A stretch of 64,000 bases of DNA, taken from the NCBI GenBank assembly GCA_963756745.1, contig CAVWOU010000009.1, forward strand, positions 62,001-126,000. The letters are read 5' to 3'. The notes below the pieces were generated by a model. The model did no database searches. It had not been told where the DNA came from and was given only the letters and a program-made list of their open reading frames with translations. The DNA is from DASPWW01 sp963756745. GTDB lineage: Bacteria > Actinomycetota > Thermoleophilia > Solirubrobacterales > 70-9. This document shows, piece by piece, positions 36,928 to 46,686 of this stretch; position 1 is the stretch's first letter, and every line of letters begins with the position of its first letter. The position numbers and the translations under genes are program-made.

Positions 36928-38687
36928 TCAGCACATGCCGGTCGGCGTGTGCATCACCTTGCGCACGCCGCCCTTGCCGCCGTACATGTGCACGCCGCAC
37001 GGCAGGCACGGGTCGAAGCTCCGCACCGCCCGCATGATGTCGACGCCCTTGAAGTTCTCCGGGCCGTTCTCCTCGAAGATCGGCGTGTTCTGCACCGCGT
37101 CCTCGTAGGGGCCCGGAGTCCCGTAGACGTCGCGCACGCTGGCGTTCCACGGCGTCGGCGGGTAGGGCTGGTAGTTGGCGATCTTGCCGTCGCTGGATCA
37201 CCATGTGGTGCGAGAGCACCCCGCGCGCCGCCTCGTGGAAGCCGACGCTGATCGCCTCCTCGGGGACCTTGAAGTCCTTCCAGGACTTGGTCCGCCCCGC
37301 GCGGACCTCGGTCGAGCGCCCGCTCGAGGCAGTGCAGCCCGATCAGCGCCGAGTACGCCTGGTGGTAGGTGCGGGCCCGATCGCGCTCGATCGCGTTCGA
37401 CTTCTCCGGGATCTTCCACTCGATCTCCATCTCGGGCTGAGCTCGCGCGTCCGCGGCAGCACCATCTGGATGCTCTGCCCGGTCGCCTTCGCGTAGCCGA
37501 AGTCGACCAAGCCGGCCTTCGCGGTGCACCACTGGCGCGCGAACGGCCCGCCGCCGGTGTCGCAGCAGACGTAGCGTGTCGGTGCGCTCGTCGTAGATCC
37601 GCGGCGAGACCACCCAGCTGTACTTGTCGGTGAAGTCGCGCTTCTGCGGCTTCGGGCAGCGTCACCTTGTTCCACGGGTGGCGCTGGTCGACCGGGTTGC
37701 CCGAGCGGGTCCTCGGTGACGAACGGCTCCTCGGTCTCCGTCCAGTCGTCGAAGTACGAGCTCCCGAGCAGGATCCGGATCATCAGGTTGATCTCGACGA
37801 GGTCCGTGGTGATCAGCTCGCCGTTGATCGACGACTCCCGGGGGTCACGTACCGCTTCCGGCCCCACTCGGTCATGTTCTCGTAGTCGTAGTCGACGTAG
37901 TCGGGATCGTCGAAGCAGCCCCAGTTGACGAGATTCGTCTCGCGGTAGCCGACCATGTCGTACCCCGGCAGCTCCTGGAGGAAGAAGTCGTAGAGGTCGT
38001 CGTGCATCGGCACGCGTGCGCTTGACGTAGTCGAAGTACCGCATCAGCCGCACGTAGTAGTCGGTGCAGCGTCTGGTGCGTGATATGCGCGCTGCAGCCG
38101 CCCGGGCATGATCGTCGAGGGGTGCGTGTGGCGGCCGCCGAACAGGCAGTACATCTCGCGCGTGTACCGCGCCACCTGGAGCGTCTCGAGGTAGAAGTCG
38201 CCCGTGAACGGGTTAAGCGCGCGCATGATGTCGGCGATCGTCCGGTAGCCGTGGATGTCGGAGTGCGGGGCCGAGCGTCCTGCTCGGCCTTCGCGAGCAG
38301 CGTCGGGTTCGTCTCCTTGACCATCTGCTCGCAGAAGTCCACGTTCGCCATGCAGTCGTTGAAGATCGCGTGGTCGAACATGTAGTCCGCGGACTCGGCG
38401 AGGTTGAACGCGAGGTCGCCCAGCGGCGGCGGCTTGACCCCGTAGGCCATGTTCTGGTTCAGGCACGAGCAGGTGCAGTGGTTGTCACCGCAGATGCCGC
38501 AGATCCGGCTGGTGATGAAGTGCGCGTCGCGCGGGTCGATCCCCTTCATGAAGATGTCGAACCCGCGGAAGATCATCGACGTCGAGTAGCACTTCAGGAC
38601 CTGCTGGTTCGAGAAGTCGATCTCCGTGTGGATCCCGAGGCTGCCGACGATCCGGGTGATCGGGTCCCAGGACATCTCCTTGACCAT
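36928..38687 (-). CDS. hhyL: [NiFe] hydrogenase group 1h, large subunit, about ten frameshifts
   Basis: The H2-activating subunit. The N-terminal Ni ligands are in SRICGICGDNHCTCSC and the C-terminal pair in SFDPCLPCGVHMYGG. Also seen are MSWDPITRIVGSLGIHTEID, FDHAIFNDCMANVDFCEQ, LYDFFLQELPGYDMVGYRE and NLMIRILLGSSYFDDWTE. These match the high-affinity, O2-tolerant actinobacterial group 1h (former group 5). Reading needs about ten 1-nt corrections (for example near 38270, 37830, 37701, 37656, 37575); no internal stop remains after them. The C-terminus GVRKVMHTPTGMC follows the ligand pair. Confidence 0.85.
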
Positions 38688-38789
38688 CGACCTTCTGCTC
38701 GCTGCGCGGTGTCTCTACCGTTGCCATCTGCTTCTCTCCTCTTGGTCAGTGAAGCTCGTGGCTCTCGCTCTTGCCGCCGGATCTCACGC

Positions 38790-39869
38790 TCAGCCGTAGT
38801 TCCGTGCCTGATAGCCGGTCTCGAGCCGCGAGTTGCGCTTGCGCCACTCCGGCTCGACGTCGTACTTGCTCTTGATGTTGCCGCTGGCGGAAGTAGCGGA
38901 TCGACCGGCCCGAACGTGAAGCGCTCGAGGTTCGCGGCGACGCTTCCCCGCGAGTCCGCGTCCATGAACGGCATGTACTTGTCAGGGAAGCCCGGGCATC
39001 GTGCATGCCATGCAGATCCCGCCGACGTTGGGGCAGCCGCCGTAGCCGTCGACCCAGCCGCGGACCGGGACGTTGCACTTCACGACGGGCCCCTTGCAGC
39101 CGAGCTTGACCAGGCAGCGGGGGTCGTCGCCGTACTCGGTCGCGAAGTTGCCCTCCTCGACGAAGCCGGCCCGGTTGCAGCCCTCGCGCACCGTCCGCCC
39201 GAAGAGCCACTTCGGCCGCAGCGCCTCGTCGAGCTCCGGGACCGGGGCCAGCCCGGCGAGGTGCAGCGCCAGGTAGAGCAGCACCTCGGTCATGTTGTCG
39301 GGCTGGGCGGGGCAGCCGGGGATGTTGACGACCGGCAGGCCGGCGCTCGACTTCCAGTCCCAGCCGAGGTAGTCGGCGCACCCCCATCGCGCCGGTCGGG
39401 TTGTTCTTCATCGCCGGGATGCCGCCGTAGGTCGCGCAGGTCCCGACCGCGACGACCGCGGCCGCCTTCGGCGCCAGCCGGTCGAGCCACTCGTTGGTCG
39501 TGATCGGCTGCCCCGTCTCCGGGTCGTCGCCGATCGCCGGCCAAGTAGCCCTCGCCGGTGAGCTCCTCGTTCGGGACCGAGCCCTCGACGACGAGCACGA
39601 AGGGGTCGAGCTCGCCCTTCTCGGCGCGCCACCACGCACTCGATGAACTCGGGGCCGTTCTCGTACGCGAGCACGGGGTTGTGGACGATCACCTTCGGCA
39701 TCCCCGGGATCGCCTGCGTGATGATGTCCTCGAGGCTGGGGTTGACGGCGGATGTCATCGCCACCGAGTCGCCGTCGCAGCGAGAGCCCGGTCGTCATCC
39801 AGATGACGTGCGCCTCGACCGCCTCGGTCTTCGCCTGGTCGGGAACGAACTCAGCCTGTCGTCCATCGT
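38790..39869 (-). CDS. hhyS: [NiFe] hydrogenase group 1h, small subunit, several frameshifts
   Basis: The electron-transfer subunit with iron-sulfur clusters. MTTGLSCDGDSVAMTS shows a CxxD in place of the usual CxxC, as in group 1h enzymes whose proximal [4Fe-4S] has an Asp ligand. Other parts: VAVGTCATYGGIPAMKNN, NIPGCPAQPDNMTEVLLYL, FGRTVREGCNRAGF, KLGCKGPVVKCNVPVRGW and CPNVGGICMACTMPGFPD-like. No Tat signal is visible, so it is cytoplasmic or peripheral, as expected. Breaks near 39780, 39610, 39540, 39375, 38990, 38885. Confidence 0.85.
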
Positions 39870-39916
39870 CTACCTCTCCTCGCTCGCGGCTGCATCTGTT
39901 TCGAGCTCACTCCTGC

Positions 39917-41052
39917 TCAGCAGATCCTCGGCAGCGGGTCTCCCGCGAGCAGATCCATCACCCGCTGGCCCCCGAAGGCCGTCTCCACCAGGACCATCCC
40001 CGGCGGCTCGGCCCGCACCTCGCCGATCTCCACGGCCTCCTCGCAGCCCGGCACCGCGCGCAGCGCCGCGAGCGCGGCGTCCGCGGCCTCCGGCGCGACG
40101 AAGGCGACGATCATGCCCTCGTTCGCGACGTACATCGGGTCGATCCCGAGCATCTCCGCGGCGCCGGCGACCTCGGGCGCGCACCGGGACGTCGCGCCTC
40201 GCGCACGACTGATCGCCGACGCCCGACGCGCGCGCAAGCTCGTTGAGCACCGACGCGACGCCACCGCGGGTCGCGTCGCGCATGCAGCGCAGCTCGGGCC
40301 CGCGGCCGTCGAGCAGGGCGTCCGCGACCGGCCACAGCGAGCGCGTGTCGGAGTCGATCATCGGCGTCGAGGTCGAACTCGTCGCGCGCGAGCATGATCG
40401 CCGTTCCGTGCTCGCCGATCGGCTCCGAGACGAGCACGCGGTCGCCCGCGGCCGAGCGAGCCGGTCGCGAGCGACGCGCGCTCGTCGACGCCGCCGAGCC
40501 CGGTCGTGCAGATGTACATCTCGTCGGCGTGGCCGCGCTCGACGACCTTGGTGTCGCCGGTGATGACCTCGACCCCCGCGGCCGTCGGCCGCCGCGGCGA
40601 TCGCCTCGACCTCGGCCGCGCAGCTCGTCCGCGTCGAGTCCCTCCTCGAGCACCAGCGAGACGCTCAGCGCGCTCGCTCGGGCGCCCGCGGCATCGCGAG
40701 GTCGTTGACCGTCCCGTTGACCGCGAGCTCGCCGATCGAGCCGCCCGGGAAGCGGATCGGCTTGACGACGAAGCGTGTCGGTCGTCATCGCGAGCTCGAC
40801 GCCGTCGATCTCGACCGCGCTCCGGCGTCGCCGAGCTCGGCCGAGCGACTCGGAGCTCGAAGGCGGGCACGAAGAGGCCCTCGATCATCGTCTGGGTCGC
40901 CTTGCCCCCGGCGCCGTGGGCCATCGTGACCTGCGTCGTCCTTGAACCGCGGGCGCTTGGCGCGCGCGGTCTCGATGATCTCGAGGATGCGCTGCTCGCG
41001 ATCCTCGCCCGAGGCGCGCCCTGGCCCGCTCGCTGAGGGCGCGCTCGCTCAC
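39917..41052 (-). CDS. hypE: Hydrogenase maturation protein HypE, frameshifted
   Basis: HypE carries the thiocarboxamide and dehydrates it to thiocyanate. AHGAGGKATQTMIEGLFVPAF, EVITGDTKVVERGHADEMYI, CTTGLGGVDERA, DPMYVANEGMIVAFV and the C-terminal LLAGDPLPRIC with the terminal Cys that is modified are all present. At least six frame changes are needed. The GTG start overlaps the hypD stop in GTGA. Confidence 0.85.
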
Positions 41053-42179
41053 GACGCGACCACCTCCGCTTGCGCGCGAAGCGCCCGTAGTTGTAGTAGG
41101 CGGCGCACGCGCCCTCCGGGGAGACCATGCAGGTCCCGATCGCGTGCTCGGGCGTGCACGCGGTTCCGAACACCTTGCACTCCCAGGGCTTGATCACGCC
41201 CTTGAGCACCTCGCCGCACTGGCACGCCTTGGGGTCGGCGACCCGCACCCCGGGCACCTCGTAGCGGCGCTCGGCGTCGAGGTCGGCGTAGGCGTCCGCC
41301 AGCCGCAGGGCGCTCTGCGTGATGAACCCGAGGCCGCGCCACTCGAAGTGCGGCCGCAGCTCGAAGACCTCCGCCATGGCCGCCAGCGCCGCGAGGTTGC
41401 CCTCGTACGGGACGACCCGCTTGTACTGGTTCTCGACCTCGCAGCGGCCCTCGCGCGAGCTGGCGCGAGGATCATCTGGATCGCCTGCAGGATGTCGAGC
41501 GGCTCGAAGCCGGCGGTGACGAGCGGCCTGCCGTAGTCGGCCGGGATGAACTCGAAGGGGCGCGCGCCGACGATCGGTCGAGACGTGGCCCGGCCCGATG
41601 AATCCGTCGAGGCGCAGATCGGGCGAGTCGAGCAGCGCCCGCAGCGGCGGCACGATCGTCACGTGGTTGCACATGCAGAGGAAGTTCTCGACGCCCTCGG
41701 CCTGCGCGCGCGCTTGAGGGTCAGGGCCGTCGACGGCGCGGTGGTCTCGAAGCCGATCGCGAAGAAGACGACCGTCGCGGTCGGGGTTCGGACTTCGCGA
41801 TCCGAAGCGCGTCGAGCGGCGAGTAGACCATCCGGATGTCCGCGCCCTCGGCCTTGGCGTCCGAGAAGCGTCCTGCTCCGAGCCCGGCACGCGCATCATG
41901 TCGCCGAAGCAGGTGAAGATCACGTCCTCCTCGTGGGCGATCGCGATCCCGTCGTCGACGCGGCCCATCGGGATCACGCAGACGGGGCAGCCGGGGCCGT
42001 GCACCAGCTCGACGTTCTCGGGCAGCAGGTCGTCGACGCCGTACTTGTAGATCGAGTGCGTGTGGCCGCCGCAGACCTCCATCACCTTGTAGTGGCGGCC
42101 CGGCTCGACGGCCGCGGCGATCTCGCCGGCAGAGCACGCGGCCGAGCTCGGCGTCGCGGAACTCGTCGACGAACCTCAT
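41049..42179 (-). CDS. hypD: Hydrogenase maturation protein HypD, frameshifted
   Basis: HypD is the iron-sulfur scaffold for the Fe(CN)2CO unit. MEVCGGHTHSIYKYGVDDLL, HGPGCPVCVIPMGRVDDGI, FTCFGDMMRVPGS, NFLCMCNHVTIVPP, GFIGPGHVST and ACQCGEVLKGVIKPWECKVFG contain the conserved cysteines. Breaks near 41868, 41790, 41710, 41580, 41465. ATG 42179 starts MRFVDEFRD. Confidence 0.88.
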
Positions 42180-42388
42180 GCGGGCACTCTCCTCCGCTCT
42201 GGCGATCGCCGTCCCGGCGTGGACCAGCAGCCGGTCCCCGACTTCGCCACGGGTCCGACGAGCGCGATCTCGACCGTCTGCCGCTCCCCGGGCGTCAGCG
42301 CGCAAAGCGCGAGCGCCGCGCTGCGGAATCGACATCGAGCGACGCGCATCGACTCGGCGACGTCCCCGCACGTGATGCAGTCGGTCAT
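42176..42388 (-). CDS. Second HypC/HupF-like chaperone, frameshifted
   Basis: A small HypC-family protein of about 70 residues: MTDCITCGDVAESMRV carries the Cys-based motif in the actinobacterial form (CITCGD instead of MCLAIP), and the end reads ERQTVEIALVGPVAKSG then LLVHAGTAIAR in another frame. Two HypC-type proteins per operon are usual in group 1h clusters. It overlaps the hypD start. Confidence 0.7.
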   Translation of the reverse strand: MTDCITCGDVAESMRVARCRFRSAALALCALTPGERQTVEIALVGPVAKSGTGCWSTPGRRSPERRRVPA

Positions 42389-42412
42389 CGCGGCAATCCT
42401 GGAGCGGGTCGC

Positions 42413-42691
42413 TCACTCGATCACGCTCGCCTTCAGCTCCTCGAGCTCCTGCTCGTAGTCCGCGCCCATCCCCTCGAGCAGCTCGCGGGTGGCGCGTGCC
42501 TCCTCCTCGTCGACCTTCGAGATCGCGAAGCCGACGTGGATCAGCACCCAGTCGCCCGGTTCGATGCCGCCGGCGTCAGCGTCGAGCAGGCCGACGTTGA
42601 CATTCCGGCGCACCCCGGCCACATCGACGCTGGCGAGCCGATTCGCCTCGTCGACGATCTCGAGAACCTGGCCTGGAATAGCTAAGCACAT
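42413..42691 (-). CDS. hypC: Hydrogenase chaperone HypC
   Basis: The first gene of the operon, 92 residues, frame intact. MCLAIPGQVLEIVDEANRLA has the essential Cys2 of HypC. The centre is NVNVGLLDADAGGIEPGDWVLIHVGFAISKVDEEEA, a textbook HypC beta-barrel end. It ferries the Fe(CN)2CO group from HypD to the large subunit. A shared 22-nt element lies about 60 nt upstream. Confidence 0.92.
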   Translation of the reverse strand: MCLAIPGQVLEIVDEANRLASVDVAGVRRNVNVGLLDADAGGIEPGDWVLIHVGFAISKVDEEEARATRELLEGMGADYEQELEELKASVIE

Positions 42692-42752
42692 AGCTCTCTC
42701 CGCCCGCTCCCCGGTGTCCGAACGCGGGCACCCTATTTCGCGGGATCGAGTG

Positions 42753-42774
42753 CCGTAAGTGCCTAGCGCAAAGT
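42753..42774. promoter_or_regulatory. 22-nt element before the hydrogenase operon, shared with the glnA region
   Basis: Matches 15912-15933 at 19 of 22 positions. On the minus strand it reads ACTTTGCGCTAGG followed by CACTTACGG and sits about 60 nt ahead of hypC. It may be a promoter element or activator site. Confidence 0.5.
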
Positions 42775-42781
42775 GCGACCG

Positions 42782-43225
42782 TCACATATGACGATCGCCT
42801 ATATGTCTCCGTTCATCTACCGCCGCTCGGTGGGCCTCGAGCCGCCCCGCCATCGCGCGACGGCGGCGGTCGCCCGCGGGGAGACGACGTGCCCGGAGAT
42901 ACCGCTCAATAAAGGCGTCGATCCGGCGCTCGCCCTCGGCAAGGTCGGTCGCTCGGTGGTCCAGCTCCTCTACCCCGCTGGGGGTCAGCCTGTAGACCCT
43001 TTTCCGGGGGCCGTTGCCCGACCGCTCCCAATCCGACTGGACCAGGCCGTCGTTTTCGAGCCGCCGCAGCGCCTTATAGAGGGCACCCGGATCCGAGTGA
43101 TCGAATCCGAAGGCCGCGACGCTCTCGAGCAACTCGTACCCATGCGCCTCGCGCTCGCGCAAAAGCAACAGCAGACATGGCCGGAGGAAGTCCTTCGGTA
43201 GCCCTGAGCTCAGCGCGTGCGGCAC
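42782..43225 (-). CDS. PadR-family transcriptional regulator
   Basis: A 147-residue PadR protein: FLRPCLLLLLREREAHGYELLESV, SDPGALYKALRRLENDGLVQSDWE and GPRKRVYRLTPSGVEELD form the winged helix. The C-terminal helical part (AEGERRIDAFIERYLRARR) mediates dimers. It stops just upstream of the hydrogenase operon and starts 66 nt after the DsbA-like gene, all on the same strand. Control of hydrogenase or of the encapsulin locus is possible but unproven. Confidence 0.85.
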   Translation of the reverse strand: MPHALSSGLPKDFLRPCLLLLLREREAHGYELLESVAAFGFDHSDPGALYKALRRLENDGLVQSDWERSGNGPRKRVYRLTPSGVEELDHRATDLAEGERRIDAFIERYLRARRLPAGDRRRRAMAGRLEAHRAAVDERRHIGDRHM

Positions 43226-43291
43226 GGGACCCCCATCGCGCCGAGTCTATATCGGCGATGACGTCTCGCACAAGACCGACGCATTCAGCGG

Positions 43292-44179
43292 CTAATCGCC
43301 CCCCGTCGGGCCACCCGAGAGCAGTTCGCCCCCGGGAGGCAGGATCCAGAGGCGCTCGGCGAACGACGCCACCGCGGCCGCGTCTAGGTCCGAGACTCTC
43401 GCCGCACCGTGCTTTTCGAGCTCCATCGCCAGCTGCCTCCAGGCGGCGGCCACCGATCCAACCCGGCTTCCATGCCCCAGGCCGGCGACCTGGCCCAGTT
43501 CGGTGGCGTGGGCGGACACCTGCTCCGAGGTGAGCTCGCCGAACGGCCTGTAGCGGCCATCGACGAACACCCGCTGCTGCGCGGGGCCCTCCCCCGCCAG
43601 TGGCTTCATCGGGAGGATTATGCCCGGCGAGCCCCCTCCCTCGGGCCTCCCCTCGCTCAACATCGCCGGAACGAGCTGCGCGAGCTGGCGCCAGGGCCCC
43701 TCCAGCCTCCTGCCACCGAGAAAGAACGTCGGCGTCGCGTGGACCCCGGCCTTCTCGCCGCCGGCGACGTCCTCCAGGACGCGGTCGCGATAGGTGCGGT
43801 CGCGAAGCGCCGATTCGGCCTCGGCCGGATCCAGATCTAACCTGCGCGCGACGGACAGCAGGTCGTCCAGCGTGAAGCGCTCGCGGCCGGCTAGAAGCAT
43901 CGAGTGCGCGTCCCAGAACTTCCCATGCGCCGCGGCAAGCTCGGAGAGCTCCGCGGCGAGATCGGCCCCGGGGTGAAGCTCCGGGTCGGGAAAGTGGCGC
44001 CACACGAGGCTCAGGGACGGGTAGCGCTCCAGCAGCGAGCTGACCGGGCGGCTCGCGGCGAAGCAGAACGGGCAGCCGAAGTCGCCGTACTCGACCAGGG
44101 TCAGCTCGGGCTCTTGGGGGCCGAGGACGTGATCGCCCTCTCCGACCGGGATCAATGCGCCGGACGCCGGGACGTTCAC
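43292..44179 (-). CDS. DsbA/FrnE-like thioredoxin-fold protein (unit 1, intact)
   Basis: A 295-residue protein. LVEYGDFGCPFCFAASRPV has the CPFC redox site; VHATPTFFLGGRRLEG contains the cis-Pro. Such domains (as at the C-terminus of some NhaA proteins) act as cytoplasmic disulfide oxidoreductases. About 110 residues follow, with no recognised domain (YRPFGELTSEQVSAHATELG and later). It begins GTG, 4 nt after the thiolase stop. The tandem-repeat boundary at 43629 cuts between the two halves. Confidence 0.82.
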   Translation of the reverse strand: MNVPASGALIPVGEGDHVLGPQEPELTLVEYGDFGCPFCFAASRPVSSLLERYPSLSLVWRHFPDPELHPGADLAAELSELAAAHGKFWDAHSMLLAGRERFTLDDLLSVARRLDLDPAEAESALRDRTYRDRVLEDVAGGEKAGVHATPTFFLGGRRLEGPWRQLAQLVPAMLSEGRPEGGGSPGIILPMKPLAGEGPAQQRVFVDGRYRPFGELTSEQVSAHATELGQVAGLGHGSRVGSVAAAWRQLAMELEKHGAARVSDLDAAAVASFAERLWILPPGGELLSGGPTGGD

Positions 44180-44183
44180 CGGG

Positions 44184-45423
44184 CTACGCGGCCTTCGGGT
44201 TCTCGAGCACGAGCGCCACCCCCTGGCCCGAGCCGACGCACACGCCCAGGACGCCGTAGCGGGCCTCGCGCAGGCGCAGCTCGGTGGCGAGCGTGAGGAC
44301 GTAACGGGTGCCGGACGAGCCGAACGGGTGGCCGATGGCGACGGCCCCGCCGTTCGGATTGAGGCGCTCGTCGGGCACCTCGAAGCCGTCGAGCTGGTTC
44401 GGCAGCTCGCGCAGGATCGCGACGGCGACCGACGGCGTACGCCTCGTGGACCTCCCAGATGTCGATCTCGTCTGGTTTGAGGCCCGCGCGCGCCAGGGCC
44501 TTCGGGATCGCGAACGCCGGAGCGATTCCCATCACCTTCGGGTCGAGCGCGTGGGTCGCCGACGCCACGACGCGCGCCAGCGGCTCGTCGCCGAGCTCCT
44601 CGGCCCCCTCCGCGCTCGCGAGCACCACCGCGCTGGCGCCGTCGTTGAGCGGCGACGAGTTCCCCGCGGTCATCTGGGTCGTGTTCGGCTGGGCGGGAAG
44701 GGCGGCGAGCTTCTCCGCCGTGGTGTCGTCACGGATGCTCTCGTCGTGCTCGAACGTCCGCGCGGGTTCCTTGCGCGTGGCCGGGATCTCGACCGGGTGG
44801 ATCTCCTCGCCGAGGCGCCCCGAGTCGCGGGCGGCGGCCGCGTGTTGGTGGGACCGGAGCGCGAACGCGTCGATCTCCTCGCGCGTCAGCTCGTAGCGGT
44901 CGGCAACGTTCTGCGCCGTCTGCATCATCTCGATGTAGGCGTCCCGGGCGAGCAGCGTCGGGTTCGGCGGGCCGCCGGCCCCCGCCCACATCGTGTCGAG
45001 CATGAACACGGGGCCGCGGGGCATGAACGGCGCCTCGCCCTTCATCAGCGCCCACCCCGACCGCGACATCGACTCCACCCCGCCGGCCAATCCGACCCCG
45101 AGCTCATCGCTGCGGATCGCGTGCGCGATCTGGATCGTGCACGTCAGCGACGAGGCGCAGAACCGGTTAACGGTCGCCGCCGGCACCGAGTCCGGAAACC
45201 CCGCGGCCAAGGCAGCCCAGCGCGCGATATCGCCCATCCCCTCGTGGGCGGGATTGACGCACCCGGCCGCGATGTCCTCGATCCGCTCGAGCGGCACTCC
45301 GGCCTTCTCGCACGCCGCGACCATCGTCTGGCCGAGCAGGTCGTCGGTGCGAATGTGGGACAGCGAGCCGCCGTAGCGGCCCACCGGCGTCCGCACACCG
45401 CCGAGCACAAATGCATCAGTCAT
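44184..45423 (-). CDS. Thiolase (acetyl-CoA acyltransferase-like), unit 1, frameshifted
   Basis: The nucleophile Cys is in VNRFCASSLTC and the active-site loop that is NEAF in canonical thiolases reads EVHEAYA. The unit 2 copy ends with NPNGGAVAIGHPFGSSGTR and GVCVGSGQG. In this copy an extra C near 44434 (CCGACGGCG against CCGAGGCG in unit 2) throws the frame just after HEAYA and would remove the second half of the active site. The restored protein would have about 412 residues. It diverges from the ferritin gene across about 70 nt. Confidence 0.85.
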
Positions 45424-45493
45424 CGAGATCTCTCCTTTCGGGAGGCGTTCGGTGGAGCTTGATCCGCGCGCCCGCGCCTGAAAAGATGTCGCC

Positions 45494-45886
45494 GTGGGAT
45501 TCGACCAGTATCACGAGCCCGCCGCGGAGCTTCCGGCCGAGACGCGGACCTTCGCCCGCCTGTGCGCCTCGCTGACCGAGGAGGCGGAGGCGATCGGCTG
45601 GTACGAGCAGCGCATGGCGGTCGAGCCCGACCGCGAGGCGCGCGCGATCATGCGCGATGCCCAGGGAGAGGAGTTCAAGCACTTCTCGATGGACCTCGAG
45701 TTCCTGCTCCGTCGCACGCCGCTGTGGCGCGAGATCGCGGAGGGAATCCTGTTCCAGGAGGGCGACATCGTCGAGCACGGCGAGGAGGCCGAGGAGGAAG
45801 CGACGGAGGAGGAGGCAGCCCGGGGAGCGCCGCTGGCCGGAAGCGAGTCGCTCGGCATCGGGGGCCTGCGCGGGAGCGATCCGTGA
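45494..45886 (+). CDS. Encapsulated ferritin (EncFtn), unit 1
   Basis: A ferritin-like cargo protein of 130 residues. Metal residues are in LTEEAEAIGWYEQRM (Glu) and DAQGEEFKHFSMDLEFLL (ExxH), the two-helix EncFtn pattern that builds its ferroxidase centre at a dimer interface. A Glu-rich linker (EEAEEEATEEEAARG) leads to the C-terminal SESLGIGGLRGS, which matches encapsulin-targeting peptides (SLGIGSLK-like). It oxidises Fe2+ inside the shell. Start GTG 45494; the stop overlaps the shell gene start. Confidence 0.9.
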   Translation: MGFDQYHEPAAELPAETRTFARLCASLTEEAEAIGWYEQRMAVEPDREARAIMRDAQGEEFKHFSMDLEFLLRRTPLWREIAEGILFQEGDIVEHGEEAEEEATEEEAARGAPLAGSESLGIGGLRGSDP

Positions 45887-46686
45887 GCCACCTGCTCCGC
45901 GGGCAAGCCCCCGTCACCGAGGCGGGGTGGGCTCTGCTCGACTCCGAGGCGCGCGAGCGGTTGACCCCTGCGCTGGCCGCGCGCAGGCTGGTCGACTTCG
46001 CCGGACCCCGTGGTTGGGCCCACTCGGCCACGAACCTCGGCCGCACGCAGGATCTCGCCGACTCACCCGAGGAGGGCGTGGCCGCGCGGCAGCGGCGCGT
46101 TCTCGGGCTCGTCGAGCTCCGGGCGCCGTTCACGGTCGCCCGTACGGAGCTCGAGGACGCCGAGCGCGGCGCCGAGGACGTCGAGCTGGGCGCACTGGAC
46201 GATGCGGCCCGCCGGATCGCTCGCGCGGAGAACTCCGCCGTGTTCCACGGCTGGAGCGCCGCCGGCATCGCCGGCGTGATCGAGGCGTCGCCGCACGAGG
46301 AGATAACCATGGGCGAGGACTGCGAGCGGTATCCACGCCACGTCGCCAAAGCCGTCGACACCCTCCGCGCGGCCGGTATCGAGGGCGACTACGGCCTCGC
46401 GCTCGGCCCGGAGATTCACACCCGGGTCCTCGAGACCAGCCAGCACGGCGGGTATCCCCTGCTCGAGCACCTGCGCGAGATCCTCGGCGGCCCGATCGTG
46501 TGGGCGCCCGCGGTCGACGGCGGCGCCGTGCTCAGCATGCGCGGGGGCGATTTCCTCTTCGACTGCGGCCAGGACCTCTCGATCGGATACGAGCACCACG
46601 ACGCGGAGGCCGTCCACCTGTACCTGGAGGAGAGCTTCAGCTTCAGGGTCGCGACGCCCGAGGCGGCCGTGCCGCTTCCAGCCTGA
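45883..46686 (+). CDS. Encapsulin shell protein, unit 1 (intact)
   Basis: A class 1 encapsulin (linocin M18/HK97 fold) of 267 residues. The N-terminal LLRGQAPVTEAGWALLDSEA and RRLVDFAGPRGWAHSATNLG form the cargo-binding region. ELRAPFTVARTELEDAERGA, ARIAENSAVFHGW-type and GPIVWAPAVDGGAVLSMRGGDF are characteristic. The end is LYLEESFSFRVATPEAAVPL. It assembles a protein nanocompartment for iron storage. GTG start in GTGA overlap with the ferritin, so cargo and shell are co-translated. Confidence 0.93.
   Translation: MSHLLRGQAPVTEAGWALLDSEARERLTPALAARRLVDFAGPRGWAHSATNLGRTQDLADSPEEGVAARQRRVLGLVELRAPFTVARTELEDAERGAEDVELGALDDAARRIARAENSAVFHGWSAAGIAGVIEASPHEEITMGEDCERYPRHVAKAVDTLRAAGIEGDYGLALGPEIHTRVLETSQHGGYPLLEHLREILGGPIVWAPAVDGGAVLSMRGGDFLFDCGQDLSIGYEHHDAEAVHLYLEESFSFRVATPEAAVPLPA

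Noticed and set aside
27493..42388. Programmed frameshifting in hydrogenase genes
   Set aside because: The shifts are in both directions, at dozens of places and without slippery heptamers; genes elsewhere do the same at lower density. Sequence error is much more likely.
27493..42388. Decay of the hydrogenase operon into pseudogenes
   Set aside because: All catalytic motifs are kept and I found no in-frame stop in the pieced-together proteins, which would be odd for old pseudogenes. Recent loss cannot be fully excluded.
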